Positions 53,276 to 63,157 of a stretch of 63,286 nucleotides of DNA are shown one piece after another. The notes below the pieces were generated by a model. It was not told the DNA's origin. It did not search any database and saw nothing but the letters and a program-made list of their open reading frames with translations. The stretch's first letter is position 1, and each line of letters opens with the position of its first letter. A program made the translations under genes and the position numbers. Source of the DNA: Mycobacterium sp. 852002-51163_SCH5372311 (GTDB lineage Bacteria; Actinomycetota; Actinomycetes; Mycobacteriales; Mycobacteriaceae); the NCBI RefSeq assembly GCF_001667115.1, contig NZ_LZIJ01000041.1, positions 1 through 63,286 on the forward strand, written 5' to 3'.

Positions 53276-54505
53276 CTATCCCGCTGCCGGCGGACGTGCG
53301 ACGAAGGTCGGGCGGAAGCCATATTGGGGCACGGCGCGACCGAATCCCTGGCCGCCGAAGTTGCCGAACGGTACCGGCGGCATGCCCGCCGCCACCGCCG
53401 GCGACGGGGCGATCATCGGTGTGCCCCCCAACGCTGACGCCAGCGGGCCGCCGACGGGTGCGGGGCCGGTCCAGCTCGGCGGCACCGACAATGGGCCGAC
53501 CAGCGAGGCACGGCCCAGGTCCGCTGACACCGCGCCACCAACCGCCCCGAGGTTGCCCAGCGGGCCAGCTGCGCCGCCCAGCGCGCCTTCGGCGCCCGCA
53601 GCGGCGGCCCCGGCGGCCTGTCCGGCCTCCTGGGCAGCTTGTCCGCCGGCCAGTCCCATGAAGTCGGCCGCGGTGCCCATCCAGTTACCCGGCATATAGA
53701 AGCCCGACGAGAAAATGGTGTTCCAGATGTTGGCGTTGGGTCCCCACGCAGTCCAGAAGTTGTCGAGCGCGGTATTTCCCGAGGATCCCCCTAGCAGCAT
53801 GCCGAGAAGATCCCCAGAACCCGTCGTCGGCGTGGCTGACGAGAGAGGTGAGGCCATTCCCTGCAGCGTGCCGGGAACCGTCGAGATCACTTGGGACAGC
53901 GTGCTTTGCTGCGTTCCGGCCGGCGTGGCCGCCGCCTGGGCGAGCGCCGCTGATTGCGCGGTCAGTCCGCTGGGGTTGGTGGTCTGTTGCGGCTGTGCGA
54001 ACGGGCTGACCTGACTGGCCATCGCCGAGGACGCCGCGTATCCGTACATCGCAGCGGCGTCTTGGGCCCACATCTCGGCGTACTGGGCCTCGGTGGCCGC
54101 GATCGCCGCGGTGTTCTGGCCCAGGATGTTGGTGGCGACCAGCGCTGCCAGCTGAGCGCGGTTGGCCGCGATCTCCGGCGGTGGCACCGTGGCAGCGAAG
54201 GCGGCCTCGAAGGCCCCGGCGGCGGCCTCAGCCTGCGCGCCGGTCTGCTCGGCCTGCAAGGCGGTGGTGCCCATCCACGTCACATACGGCGTGGCAGCGG
54301 CGGTCATCGATGCCGACGCCGGACCATGCCAGCCTTCACTCGTGAGCCCGGTCAGCACCGAGTCGTAAACCAATGCGGTGGAACGCAATTCGGCCGCCAG
54401 TCCTTTCCACGCCGACGCCGCGGCCAGCATCGGGGCCGAACCCGGTCCGGTGTACATCCGCGCCGAGTTGACCTCGGGCGGAAGCATCGCGAAATCCAGT
54501 GTCAT
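53276..54505 (-). CDS. PPE31: PPE31-like protein (putative Mg2+ channel subunit)
   Basis: 409 residues. PPE domain ([20 protein letters not shown]), SVP motif [14 protein letters not shown], and a C-terminus [20 protein letters not shown] that matches PPE31 (Rv1807). PE20/PPE31 of M. tuberculosis supports Mg2+ acquisition across the outer membrane. It follows the PE20-like gene by 14 bases and should form a heterodimer with it. Confidence 0.93.
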   Translation of the reverse strand: MTLDFAMLPPEVNSARMYTGPGSAPMLAAASAWKGLAAELRSTALVYDSVLTGLTSEGWHGPASASMTAAATPYVTWMGTTALQAEQTGAQAEAAAGAFEAAFAATVPPPEIAANRAQLAALVATNILGQNTAAIAATEAQYAEMWAQDAAAMYGYAASSAMASQVSPFAQPQQTTNPSGLTAQSAALAQAAATPAGTQQSTLSQVISTVPGTLQGMASPLSSATPTTGSGDLLGMLLGGSSGNTALDNFWTAWGPNANIWNTIFSSGFYMPGNWMGTAADFMGLAGGQAAQEAGQAAGAAAAGAEGALGGAAGPLGNLGAVGGAVSADLGRASLVGPLSVPPSWTGPAPVGGPLASALGGTPMIAPSPAVAAGMPPVPFGNFGGQGFGRAVPQYGFRPTFVARPPAAG

Positions 54506-54519
54506 GGTTGATCTCCCGT

Positions 54520-54819
54520 TCAGCGGGTGGCGAGGGTGTTGATGGCTTCGGTGGCCGCATAGGAAACGCCGCTGGAGCGCAGCATCTCGACAAACATCTC
54601 GTGAATGGCCGTGGCTTGGGCGCTGACCGCCTGGTACATCGCACCGTGAGCGCTGAATTGCACTGCTGTCAGGGCGGATACCTCATCGGCCGCGGCGGGG
54701 AACAGTCCCGTCGTCATGGCCGCCGCGGCGGTGTTCTGCGCGGCCATGATCGATCCGGCCGCATTCAAGTGGCCGGCGGCCGTGGCCAGTGCTTCTGGGT
54801 GCGCAATTACGAACGACAT
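54520..54819 (-). CDS. PE20: PE20-like protein
   Basis: 99 residues, PE motif (IAHPEA) and YxxxE signal ([10 protein letters not shown]). The ATG at 54819 is preferred over an ATG 78 bases upstream because the family begins MSFV. Partner of the PPE31-like gene; the first large gene after the M-box leader. Confidence 0.92.
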   Translation of the reverse strand: MSFVIAHPEALATAAGHLNAAGSIMAAQNTAAAAMTTGLFPAAADEVSALTAVQFSAHGAMYQAVSAQATAIHEMFVEMLRSSGVSYAATEAINTLATR

Positions 54820-55109
54820 CGGGCTTCTCCTCATCTTTAGAGATCGAACCCGGGCGTGGTGGCTGAGTCTTGCGTGCTGGCCGCATTGCACCCGCACGTG
54901 TGCGCGCGGCGGACACGTGCGGTCTGCGGCGTTAGCCGATTCAGACTGCTGAGAGGGTGCCGGGGTTGGATCGCAACGAAATGGTCATCGATCTGGGATA
55001 CGGACTATCACCGGGACTCATTTCGCTATCACCTCCTCACGGCCAGGGCATACGGGGATGCCACATGTCGCACACAAGGATGAGGGCCCAACAAAGACGC
55101 TGGGCGCGG
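54820..55109 (-). other. Leader between M-box and PE20
   Basis: 290 bases of 5' leader. It holds hairpins GCCCA/TGGGC (about 55092-55073) and GGCAT/ATGCC (about 55063-55048), then a strong Shine-Dalgarno and the 26-codon ORF at 54941-55021, and a 121-base stretch to PE20. No other gene is seen. Confidence 0.5.
54941..55021 (-). CDS. Putative 26-residue leader peptide (uORF) downstream of M-box
   Basis: ATG at 55021 to TGA at 54941 encodes MSPGDSPYPRSMTISLRSNP plus six more residues; four prolines. GGAGGTGAT at 55036-55028, a nine-base match to the anti-Shine-Dalgarno, lies 10 bases before the ATG (from GGAGG). Such a strong site for so short an ORF inside a riboswitch leader suggests regulatory translation, comparable in idea to the MgtL and MgtP leaders of enterobacteria. 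Not homologous by sequence; inference only. Confidence 0.5.
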   Translation of the reverse strand: MSPGDSPYPRSMTISLRSNPGTLSAV

Positions 55110-55278
55110 CACCCCTCTCGTCAGAGCTTTGGCACCACACGGCGTATCCGGCTGGATCGCAACCGGAAGCCACTTGGGCTCAACCCTTAAGCCGGGAAGA
55201 GCTGTCCTGACCCTGGGCGTCTCTCGACGTTCGAGGTCAGTGGCCTGTATCCGTGTAGACGCCTCACCTAGCGAGGTG
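55110..55278 (-). promoter_or_regulatory. M-box (ykoK-type) magnesium riboswitch
   Basis: Minus-strand RNA begins CGCTAGGTGAGGC and contains ACGTCGAGAGACGCCCAGG and GGTCA. It ends with GTGCCAAAGCTCTGACGAG: the conserved M-box core, in order and spacing. An M-box has been described before PE20 in M. tuberculosis. Mg2+ binding should shut down the PE20-PPE31 transcript. Confidence 0.9.
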
Positions 55279-55280
55279 CA

Positions 55281-55286
55281 TACCTA
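55281..55286 (-). promoter_or_regulatory. Candidate -10 for the M-box transcript
   Basis: TAGGTA on the minus strand, about 7 bases before the first M-box bases. No convincing -35 is in place. Confidence 0.3.
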
Positions 55287-55458
55287 GGAAATGTTGGCAC
55301 TCACAACCCGGTGAGTCAACCCAACTTGCCCCTTATTGCAACAAAGTTGCACTTGACTTCGCCCATTGGTCACATGCGACACTCCGGCACCAGGAAAGAA
55401 CGAGGTTGGTAGATGCTGCGGACATGGTGAGAACTCCCGGTGTGAACCGTAAGCGTTT

Positions 55459-55512
55459 GGTGTGCGCCTGGGAGGCGGCATCCGCCGCGAATCTTCGCCC
55501 AGGATGCACACC
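55459..55512. terminator. Inverted repeat 3' of eccA5
   Basis: GGTGTGCGCCTGGG (55459-55472) pairs with CCCAGGATGCACACC (55498-55512) around a small GGCGG/CCGCC hairpin; a second GGGTGCACAC follows. It lies between the eccA5 stop and the M-box promoter, so it may end the ESX-5 transcript. Related in style to the repeats at 18709-18870. Confidence 0.45.
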
Positions 55513-55629
55513 CCAAGCCCAGGGTGCACACGCACGCGGCGAAAATACCTCAGGCTATGAAACACTCTGCCGTGCAACCTAATTCGGGACTGGCGAACAC
55601 GTGACCCGCCAGGCCCGCCGTCCCGGCGG

Positions 55630-57462
55630 CTACTCGGTCTTCTTCTCGGCCACCGCGGCGCTGAGGCCTTCGGCCAGGTCCTCGCCAGTCAGCTCCTTGA
55701 AACGCAGCAGCTGATCCTCGCTGAACTCGGTGAAATCGCTTGCCAGCACCGCATCCAGGTCCTCGTCGTCCAACCGAGAGCTGCGGTGATCGCGCGCCTT
55801 CTCAACGACATTGCGCACGAAGCCGGCATTGCCGAGCAAGTCTATGCCGCGGATCAGGTCGCCGTCGTCGGAGTAGCTTTGTTCGTTGTAAAACCTCGTA
55901 TACGAGGGCAACAACACCTCGGCCCCTTCGTCGGTGATGACGTCTTCGTTCTCCCGGCCCATCAACTTGGTCAGCGCGATCAGCTCGTCCGGCGTATAGC
56001 TGTAGAACTCGATGACCGTCGAAAAGCGCCGTCGCAGACCCTGATTCACCTCGAGCATCTTTTCCATCGCCTTGGCATAACCGGCGCCGAACACCACCAG
56101 CTCGTCGCGATGATTCTCCATGTACAGCAGCAGCGTGTTGATGATCGCGTTGCCGTAGGGGTCGCCCTGGGAGTAGCCCTTCTCGTGCAGGGTATGCATC
56201 TCGTCGAAGAAGACCGCCCCGCCCAACGCCCCTTCGAGCATCTCCTCGGTGTTCTTCTCCGCGTCGGCCATATAGCGGCCCAAGAGCTTGGTGCGGCTGG
56301 TCTCCACCACCATCGGCTTGCGCAACACGGTCAGCCCGCACAGCTGTTTGGTGAACGCGCGTGCTACCGATGTCTTCCCGGTACCCGGGGGCCCCAACAG
56401 CAGGGTGTGGCGGGAGGTCACCGGCACCGGAAGCCCCATCTTGGCGCGCGCCAAGTTCACCTTGGTCGTCGACTTGATGAGTTTGATTTCCTTTTTGGCC
56501 TGGTCCATGCCGAGCATCGCGTTGAGCTCGGCGTCACCTTCGGCCAGGTACTTCGCGGCTGCTTCGGCGTGCCGGGCGGCCTCGGTCTGGGCACGGGTCG
56601 GCGCGCTGTCCGGGTCCCAGGGATCGGTGCGGGCCTCAATCGTTTCCGGGTCGGTCATCACCAGCCGGAAGGTGGGGTTGTCCAATGCCTCACGGGCCGG
56701 GGTGAACTTCGGATCCCGCGAATACACGCGGCGCAACAGCTCGACGGCCTCGTCCTCGCGCCCCATGTGCCGCAAGCACATGCCCTGGGTGTACAGGGCG
56801 ATGTTGGCCGCGCCCGGCACCCGGTCCCCCTCGATGGCGTCCTGAGCGCGACGGTAGGCCTCCTCGAAGACCCCCAGCGATGCCAGCGCCGTAGTCGCCA
56901 TCGCCGCGCCCGCGGCCTTCAGCTCCGGATGACGCCATACCGTCGCATCCGGGAACTGCGCGAGCACGTCCGGCCAGCGTTTGGTGCGGAAGTACAGCAC
57001 GCCGCGGGCATAGCTGACCAGTTCGGCGTCGAAGGGATGGCGAGGCTCGATGTTGTCCAGGAGGTCGGCCGCCTCCTGGTACCGCTTGGCTTCGGCCAAA
57101 GTGACGGCATACGCGCAGGCCAGCGAATCGACGCTGGTTACCGCGAGCCGCAGGAACAGCCCGTCGGAGACCTCGGGACGAAACTGCAGGTCCGTGACAC
57201 CCAGACGACGGGTTTCCCAGCCGAATGTCCTCACCGCTGCCCACGCGCCGGCCAGCACTTCCATGCCCTGCTCGCCGGCGAACACTCGCGCCAGCCAGGC
57301 GTCGCACATTCCCGGATCGAGGTTGCTGGCGGTGGTGAACATCTGCAACGCCACCTGCGGGTTGTGGCTGGGCTGCAATCCGTTGACAGAGATTCCAGAT
57401 GCCAGCAATCCGGCGACCATCGCATTGCGGGCGTCTTCGGCGGTCGACTGCGGGCGGCTCAT
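55630..57462 (-). CDS. eccA5: ESX-5 AAA+ ATPase EccA5
   Basis: Cytosolic ATPase of the ESX-5 type VII system, thought to release EspG5 from PPE substrates. 610 residues, the same as Rv1798: N-terminal TPR-like half and a C-terminal CbxX-type AAA domain with Walker [14 protein letters not shown] (about residue 355) and Walker B AVFFDEMH. The start overlaps the eccE5 stop by 4 bases. Last gene of the operon. Confidence 0.96.
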   Translation of the reverse strand: MSRPQSTAEDARNAMVAGLLASGISVNGLQPSHNPQVALQMFTTASNLDPGMCDAWLARVFAGEQGMEVLAGAWAAVRTFGWETRRLGVTDLQFRPEVSDGLFLRLAVTSVDSLACAYAVTLAEAKRYQEAADLLDNIEPRHPFDAELVSYARGVLYFRTKRWPDVLAQFPDATVWRHPELKAAGAAMATTALASLGVFEEAYRRAQDAIEGDRVPGAANIALYTQGMCLRHMGREDEAVELLRRVYSRDPKFTPAREALDNPTFRLVMTDPETIEARTDPWDPDSAPTRAQTEAARHAEAAAKYLAEGDAELNAMLGMDQAKKEIKLIKSTTKVNLARAKMGLPVPVTSRHTLLLGPPGTGKTSVARAFTKQLCGLTVLRKPMVVETSRTKLLGRYMADAEKNTEEMLEGALGGAVFFDEMHTLHEKGYSQGDPYGNAIINTLLLYMENHRDELVVFGAGYAKAMEKMLEVNQGLRRRFSTVIEFYSYTPDELIALTKLMGRENEDVITDEGAEVLLPSYTRFYNEQSYSDDGDLIRGIDLLGNAGFVRNVVEKARDHRSSRLDDEDLDAVLASDFTEFSEDQLLRFKELTGEDLAEGLSAAVAEKKTE

Positions 57463-58673
57463 CGCCCTGCAGGCAAGCTCGTGGAGCTCTCCTGCGGCTG
57501 ACCAAGCTCGAACATCAATTCGTCATGGTCGTACAAGCCTCGGCTGGGCAGGGCCAGCCGGGCCCGCAGCGAAGGCGTCGGCAGGCTGGCGCGCACCGCG
57601 GCCAACTGACGGCCGGTGAGCCGGTTGAGCCCCGCCGACAGCTTTCTGGGCAGCTTGCCCTCGGTGTGGTAGCGGACCCAGGCCGAGACCTGAGGTCGAC
57701 CCCCGCGACTGGTGAGCCGGATGGTGATCACCGTCGCCTCGGTATCCGCCTGCCACAGCTCGTCGAGCGTCTCGGCGTTGATGTCCGACGGCGTCACCCA
57801 GAAGCTGGTGGTGTACCCGTTGAAGTGTTTGAGGTGCCGCCATCCGGGCCGGCTCCACGTCGGCTCCAGATCGGCCAGCACCGCGCTGTCGACCTCCGCG
57901 AGTTCGTCGGCGGTCAGGGGGCGAGCCGCGCAGCTTTGTCCGTCGAGATCCTGGGCGAGCCGCTCGGTGGCCGCTACCAACGTCGAAGCCAGCGAATCGC
58001 GCACCGCGACGGCGGCCACGTTGCGCTGCGGGTCCATCCGCAACACCAGCCAGGTGCTGTGCTGGTACGAGCGGGGCCGGTCGTTGAGCTCCTCCCACTC
58101 TTCGGGGCCCCAGTCGTCGAGCTTGGACAACTCCGCCGCGTTGCCGCCCTGACGTACTTTCAGCGAGACGATGTCGATGCTGTCGAGGTGGATGTCGAAT
58201 TGGCGCAGCCCATCGGCGACCGCGTCCACCGGTAGGGCGTCCATCGAGGAGCCGGATGCCGACGACGTGCGATGACGATGGCGCCCGGCGGCTTCCTCTC
58301 CGCTGCCGCCGACCGCGATCACGGTGACCAGCCGGCCCTGGTACTCGCGCACTCCGACCGTGTCGCGCCCGAAGCGGCGCTGGTGATCGATCGCAGGCGT
58401 ACACCCGGCCGCCAGCGCGGTGCCCGGGTCGGCGGACCAGTCCCACACCCAGGTGGCCAGTCCCGACGCCACCGTAATGCCGCGGTAGGTGACCAGCGCC
58501 AGCAATGCCACCAACACTGCCAGGCCGACGCCCACCCACCAGGCCACGCGATGTTCACCCTGCCATGCCTTGGGACAATGGCTGGCCAGCAGCAAGATCA
58601 ATATGTCCACGACAAATACCGTGGTGAGCCGCGGCCATGACAAAGCCAGTCCCAACCTGCGCTGAGCCTTCAT
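57459..58673 (-). CDS. eccE5: ESX-5 membrane component EccE5
   Basis: 404-residue peripheral subunit of the ESX-5 membrane complex (Rv1797). Two N-terminal transmembrane helices ([15 protein letters not shown] and [17 protein letters not shown]) are followed by a large soluble domain. The stop overlaps eccA5 by 4 bases and its start is 13 bases after the mycP5 stop. Confidence 0.95.
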   Translation of the reverse strand: MKAQRRLGLALSWPRLTTVFVVDILILLLASHCPKAWQGEHRVAWWVGVGLAVLVALLALVTYRGITVASGLATWVWDWSADPGTALAAGCTPAIDHQRRFGRDTVGVREYQGRLVTVIAVGGSGEEAAGRHRHRTSSASGSSMDALPVDAVADGLRQFDIHLDSIDIVSLKVRQGGNAAELSKLDDWGPEEWEELNDRPRSYQHSTWLVLRMDPQRNVAAVAVRDSLASTLVAATERLAQDLDGQSCAARPLTADELAEVDSAVLADLEPTWSRPGWRHLKHFNGYTTSFWVTPSDINAETLDELWQADTEATVITIRLTSRGGRPQVSAWVRYHTEGKLPRKLSAGLNRLTGRQLAAVRASLPTPSLRARLALPSRGLYDHDELMFELGQPQESSTSLPAGR

Positions 58674-58686
58674 TGTTGCTCCGCCC

Positions 58687-60495
58687 CTACTGCTGCTTCC
58701 GCGATCGCCGCATCATCGACGCCGTCCCGAATATCGCGCCGCCTATCAATAACGCACCGGTCAATCCACCGGCCGCCACCCACACCGGCACCATATCCCG
58801 GCGAGCGGGCGGCGTCGGCACGTTCATCGGTGCCGATAACTGGGTCGGCGGCTTTGGCGGCCCTTCGGGTACATCCCAGGTCAGTGCGGCCACCGGATCG
58901 ACGACTCCGTGGCCAACTTGATTGTCCACACCACGAGCCGGTGCCCGGGCGGTGCGGATCAGCCTGTTGACGACTTGGTATGCCGTCAGCTGCGGGAATC
59001 TGGCGCGGACCAGCGCAGCAACGCCGGACACGATCGCCGCCGAAAAGCTGGTGCCAGACGGGACCAGCAACGAGTTGTCCGGGCCGTCGATCGCGTTGAT
59101 CAGACCGTCGTCTCGGGGCGACAGTCCGATGACGTCGGTTCCCGGGGCGGCGATCGAGACCCACGGACCGGCGATACTCGACTGGCCCATCGGCGCGCCG
59201 CTGGAATCCACGGCTCCGACCGTGAGGACATAGTCGCTGAACCACGACGGCGTGACCACGGTGGTGACGCCGCTCCAGCCGCGAGGATCCTTGGGCTGCA
59301 ACGGATCGTAGAGCGGGTTCTGCTTGCAGTCCTTCTTGTTGCTGTCGCCGGCCGCCGCCACGATGACGGCGTTTTTGTCGACCGCCGCGTAGTGCACCGC
59401 AGCGCCCAACACGCGCTGGTCGACGATGTTGCGCGCACTCATGCAGGTCACGTCGGAGATGTTGATCACCGAGGCGCCCATGTTCGCCGCATGCACGATC
59501 GCGCGCGCCATGGTCTGGACGTTGTCGATCTTCTGCACCGTTTGCGGATCCTCGTCGCCGGTGTACGGATCCTTCAGGCCGAATGCGTTGCTGGACTGGC
59601 GGATTGCGATTATCTCGGCTTCCGGGGCGATTCCGCTGAAAGCGTCCGGCGGAGACGGTGCCGGTGGGGGTGGCTTGGGCGCTGGATCCAGCGGGCGGGG
59701 ACCGCCGACGCTGACCACTCGCCCGCCGCCGGAATAGCCCGGAACCGTCACCGTGCCGCCACCGTGATGAGCCGACGGCGCCTGGCCCGGCAGTCCCGGC
59801 AGTCCAGGATTTCCCGCTCCCGGACCTCCGCCGCCCGGACCTCCACCTCCCGGACCTCCGGCTCCGCCTCCGGTCTCTTCCTTCGGCGGCGGAGGGGGGA
59901 CCATTGTCACGGTCTGAGGCAGCGGTGACAACGTCACCGTCTGTGGCGGCGGCGCTTTCGGGGGCGGTTCGGTGGTGGGGATCGTGACGGGCTTGCGCGG
60001 TGCCGCCGGCGGCCCAGCCGCGCCGCTCGCCGGCGCGGCACCGATCATCGACGCCACGATGGTGCCGTGAGCGTCGCAGTCGGACAACCCGTCGCCGCCG
60101 CCCATCACATAGTCGCCACCGGGAATGAGGTGCGGAAATCTGGGGTGCGGCGTCACACCGGTGTCGATGACGGCGACCTTCACGCCGGCGCCGCGCCCGA
60201 ACTCCCAAGCCTCGGACAGGTTGAGCATCTCCATGTACTTGGGCTGCGACCGAAAGTCCGTTCCCGGCAGCACGCCGACCTCGGTGCAGTAAGAGTTTTG
60301 CTTCATCGGTGCGGCCGGTCCGGGCGGACCGTCCGGTGGCACCGCGGCGGGGTCGATTGACGGAGGCGTCACCGCATAGACGGGCGGTAATCCCGCCAAT
60401 GCACCTGAAGTGAGCAGAATTGCGGCGGTGGTCGCTCGAGCCGCGCGGCCCCGCCATTTCCGCCCGCTAACGGTACCGGATTGCTGCATAGACAT
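58687..60495 (-). CDS. mycP5: Mycosin protease MycP5
   Basis: Membrane-anchored subtilisin-like protease needed for a stable ESX-5 complex (Rv1796). 602 residues, somewhat longer than in M. tuberculosis. It has a signal peptide ([18 protein letters not shown]) and the triad in [17 protein letters not shown] and [11 protein letters not shown]. The C-terminal anchor is [16 protein letters not shown] Pro/Gly-rich loop of about 90 residues ([11 protein letters not shown] to [13 protein letters not shown]) interrupts the catalytic domain. Overlaps eccD5 by 29 bases. Confidence 0.95.
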   Translation of the reverse strand: MSMQQSGTVSGRKWRGRAARATTAAILLTSGALAGLPPVYAVTPPSIDPAAVPPDGPPGPAAPMKQNSYCTEVGVLPGTDFRSQPKYMEMLNLSEAWEFGRGAGVKVAVIDTGVTPHPRFPHLIPGGDYVMGGGDGLSDCDAHGTIVASMIGAAPASGAAGPPAAPRKPVTIPTTEPPPKAPPPQTVTLSPLPQTVTMVPPPPPKEETGGGAGGPGGGGPGGGGPGAGNPGLPGLPGQAPSAHHGGGTVTVPGYSGGGRVVSVGGPRPLDPAPKPPPPAPSPPDAFSGIAPEAEIIAIRQSSNAFGLKDPYTGDEDPQTVQKIDNVQTMARAIVHAANMGASVINISDVTCMSARNIVDQRVLGAAVHYAAVDKNAVIVAAAGDSNKKDCKQNPLYDPLQPKDPRGWSGVTTVVTPSWFSDYVLTVGAVDSSGAPMGQSSIAGPWVSIAAPGTDVIGLSPRDDGLINAIDGPDNSLLVPSGTSFSAAIVSGVAALVRARFPQLTAYQVVNRLIRTARAPARGVDNQVGHGVVDPVAALTWDVPEGPPKPPTQLSAPMNVPTPPARRDMVPVWVAAGGLTGALLIGGAIFGTASMMRRSRKQQ

Positions 60496-61978
60496 TCATC
60501 AACCACAGCGCCAATGGGAAAATTGGCATCAGGCAAAGGTATTCGATCCATTCCACGAATTTGCGGAACAGTGGGCTGTAGATGGTGTTGGGCACGACTG
60601 CCGCGGCCGTCATACCTGCTGTGGGCAGCAGCACCAGGATCGCCACCCCTATCGATAGCGACAGCGGTGACGACAGCACCAGGATGTACCGAGTGACCAC
60701 CGCGGCCACAACCAGCACGGCCGTCGCGGCCAGCGTGATCGCCTGCCAGCGGTCGACGTATGAGCGGCCGCGCAACAGCAGGAAGCCCGCGATGAACCCG
60801 GTCAAGATGAGCGGAAGCCAGCGCTGGGAGGTGTGCGGATCGCACAACGCGGTCAGCGAGACCACCGTCAGTATGCCCAGTCCCGCCAGCAGGCCGGTCA
60901 GGAAAGACCGCGCACGCTCCGCCTGCAGCAGCACATCGCGCACCGATGCCGGCCCCTCCAGGACCGGCGGACCGCCGCCGGAGCGCACCACGGTCGTGGG
61001 CAGGTCGGGCCGAGCCTCGAAAACCCATCGGCTGGTGGCCGACGGGAACACCGGTAGCCGGATGCCGGCCAACCGGCGGGCCAGCGACGGTGCCGCGTGA
61101 TAGGCCACCACGCAGGCCAGCGCCACGCTGCACAGCAGGGTGACGGCACCGGTCATCGCTACCATTCGCGCCAGGCTCGCAAGCGTCGCTACCGCACTGA
61201 CGGTGACGATCGCCGTGTAGATGCCGAGCCGGCGACCGGTGAACCGCAGGGCCAGCATCGCCGCGACGGTGAGCACTCCGGAACCCAGCAGCGCGTGAGG
61301 GGATCCCAGCGGTCCGGGCGGGGCGGTGGCTGCGGCGGCCGTCAGCTCCGCGAGGGAACTCATCAGCAGGATGTCGCCGACGCGTCGATCCTGGTCGGTC
61401 TTGGCCCGGATCAACAGCAGCACTGAAACCGCCAGCACCAGTACCGCGATAACGCTCGCGAAAACCGTTGGCAGCCAAGTGTGGTGGTGCCACCGGTACC
61501 AGCCCAGCAGTGCCGCGGAAAGGCCCACCCCGATCGCCACCATCGACGCGCCGACCTGCACCGCGACTACCGGGTCGATCGCGGCGAAGCGCTTGCTCAG
61601 ATTCGTCGAGACCGCGGTCGAGATGTGCTCGATCACTTGCGAACGATGCTCGGTGTCTGCGATGAACCGAATCCACAGCCGGTCGCCGTCGTAGATGTCC
61701 TGCTCGGTCAGCGATTGAGTAGCGCGCAGCGGCGTGCCGTCCACCAGGCACAGCGCCCACCTGCCTCGTCCGGTGGGCTCCAGCGGGGCTTCACCGAGTT
61801 CCCTGAGCCGACTGTTGACCACCTTCAGCAGCGGGTCGGTCATCAGCGAAACCGGGGCGTTCGCATCCAGCAACACCCCTACTTGGACGCCCTCGCCGGC
61901 CATGATGCCGACCACGACGGCCCGAGGCTGCGCGATACCCTCGATGTCAGCGTGTGGCGCGTCAGCTACCGCAGTCAT
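60467..61978 (-). CDS. eccD5: ESX-5 transmembrane channel component EccD5
   Basis: 503 residues, the same as Rv1795: N-terminal ubiquitin-like domain (about 20-110) followed by about 11 transmembrane helices. EccD dimers line the ESX pore with EccB, EccC and EccE. The stop lies within the start region of mycP5 (29-base overlap). Confidence 0.95.
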   Translation of the reverse strand: MTAVADAPHADIEGIAQPRAVVVGIMAGEGVQVGVLLDANAPVSLMTDPLLKVVNSRLRELGEAPLEPTGRGRWALCLVDGTPLRATQSLTEQDIYDGDRLWIRFIADTEHRSQVIEHISTAVSTNLSKRFAAIDPVVAVQVGASMVAIGVGLSAALLGWYRWHHHTWLPTVFASVIAVLVLAVSVLLLIRAKTDQDRRVGDILLMSSLAELTAAAATAPPGPLGSPHALLGSGVLTVAAMLALRFTGRRLGIYTAIVTVSAVATLASLARMVAMTGAVTLLCSVALACVVAYHAAPSLARRLAGIRLPVFPSATSRWVFEARPDLPTTVVRSGGGPPVLEGPASVRDVLLQAERARSFLTGLLAGLGILTVVSLTALCDPHTSQRWLPLILTGFIAGFLLLRGRSYVDRWQAITLAATAVLVVAAVVTRYILVLSSPLSLSIGVAILVLLPTAGMTAAAVVPNTIYSPLFRKFVEWIEYLCLMPIFPLALWLMNVYAAIRYR

Positions 61979-62169
61979 CGCCGTGCACCCCCTGCCAATT
62001 CCAATTCATGTGGCTCGCCTCGCGGTGAGTACTCGCCTCGCGGTGAGTAGATGTGGATATCTTTGGTGTCAGCTTTGCTGCTGATTCTAGAGAAGTATGG
62101 CGCGTTCGCATCTCGAGAGCACTTTATGTTCGAACAGGTTGTTGCACTCGGTATCTCGTTACGCAGGTG

Positions 62170-63072
62170 TTAAACCCGCCGATGAGTTTTCCACTCGCCA
62201 TATGGCAAGGTGTCCAATACCGTTTTTACACCGACCTGCACCAGCTGCGGGGTCGCCGGGCAAATGGCCAGCCAGGCCTCCCCGGATCCGGCTGTTCGGG
62301 CCTGCTGATAGAGCGCGATGCGGCCACCCGAACCGTCCTTGAGCGACAACACCGAAGCACTTGGCCCCTTGGCGTCGTCCCGGTACTGGCGTGCATATAC
62401 GGCGACCTCGGCTGCGGGGTCGGACAGCGCCTGCCCCAAGGCGGCGACGGTGGCTGCGCTGATGCCCATCCGCCGCAGATCGCCGCCGGAGAACACGTTG
62501 AATCCGGACTCCTGCCACGATTTCGTTGCCTCCAGCATTTCTTCCAGCGGCACGTTGACGGCGTTGATGGCTGCGGGCTCGGCGTGGTGGATCGATTCCA
62601 GGCCGTCCATCACCAGTGCCGCGATCGAGGCGCTGTCCGACACGGCGACGTCGTCGACCGTGATGTCGCTGCCAACTCGAACCGCGGATACCCAGTGCTG
62701 GCCGCGGCGGGCCAGTACCACCCGGAACTCGTTGTCGGGGATGTCGCGTGAACCGGGTGGCTGGTTTTCGTCGTCGACGACGCCGTAGAGCAGTTTGCCG
62801 CGCGACAACAGGGCGATGACCTCGAGGTCGGGTGCGGCAAGCACCCGCATCCGGGCGGCGACCTGCTCGTTCACCTCGTCGTTGACGACGATGCCCTGTT
62901 CGCGCATGACGGCCATCCCGGGATGTTCGTTCAGCCAGTCATTGGAATCGGTCGATACATATGGGCGGCACCGAAGCTCCGGTGCTACGTGCCTGATGTC
63001 CAGCAACGCCTGGAGCATCCAGAATCCGTCGACATTGACGGTGATATCGGTGCGGGTGCTCTGCTGATCCAT
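62170..63072 (-). CDS. espG5: PE-PPE chaperone EspG5
   Basis: 300-residue cytosolic chaperone that binds the tip of PPE proteins and keeps PE-PPE dimers soluble for ESX-5 (Rv1794). Recognised by overall sequence (TVNVDGFWMLQALLDI start, SGFNVFSGGDLRRMGIS). The 190-base gap to eccD5 contains nothing recognisable. A long hairpin separates it from esxN. Confidence 0.94.
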   Translation of the reverse strand: MDQQSTRTDITVNVDGFWMLQALLDIRHVAPELRCRPYVSTDSNDWLNEHPGMAVMREQGIVVNDEVNEQVAARMRVLAAPDLEVIALLSRGKLLYGVVDDENQPPGSRDIPDNEFRVVLARRGQHWVSAVRVGSDITVDDVAVSDSASIAALVMDGLESIHHAEPAAINAVNVPLEEMLEATKSWQESGFNVFSGGDLRRMGISAATVAALGQALSDPAAEVAVYARQYRDDAKGPSASVLSLKDGSGGRIALYQQARTAGSGEAWLAICPATPQLVQVGVKTVLDTLPYGEWKTHRRV

Positions 63073-63110
63073 CAGTTACCTCGGGGGTTGCTTGCTCGGA
63101 CACTGCAGGA

Positions 63111-63143
63111 CGCGGCAGCACACCATCCCGGTGTGCTGCCGCG
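63111..63143 (-). terminator. 14-bp perfect stem-loop between esxN and espG5
   Basis: CGCGGCAGCACACC (63111-63124), loop ATCCC, GGTGTGCTGCCGCG (63130-63143). A perfect 14-bp stem, 15 bases after the esxN stop, with no U-tract on the minus strand. Could attenuate transcription or protect the esxMN message. Confidence 0.6.
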
Positions 63144-63157
63144 CCTGGTGTTGATTG

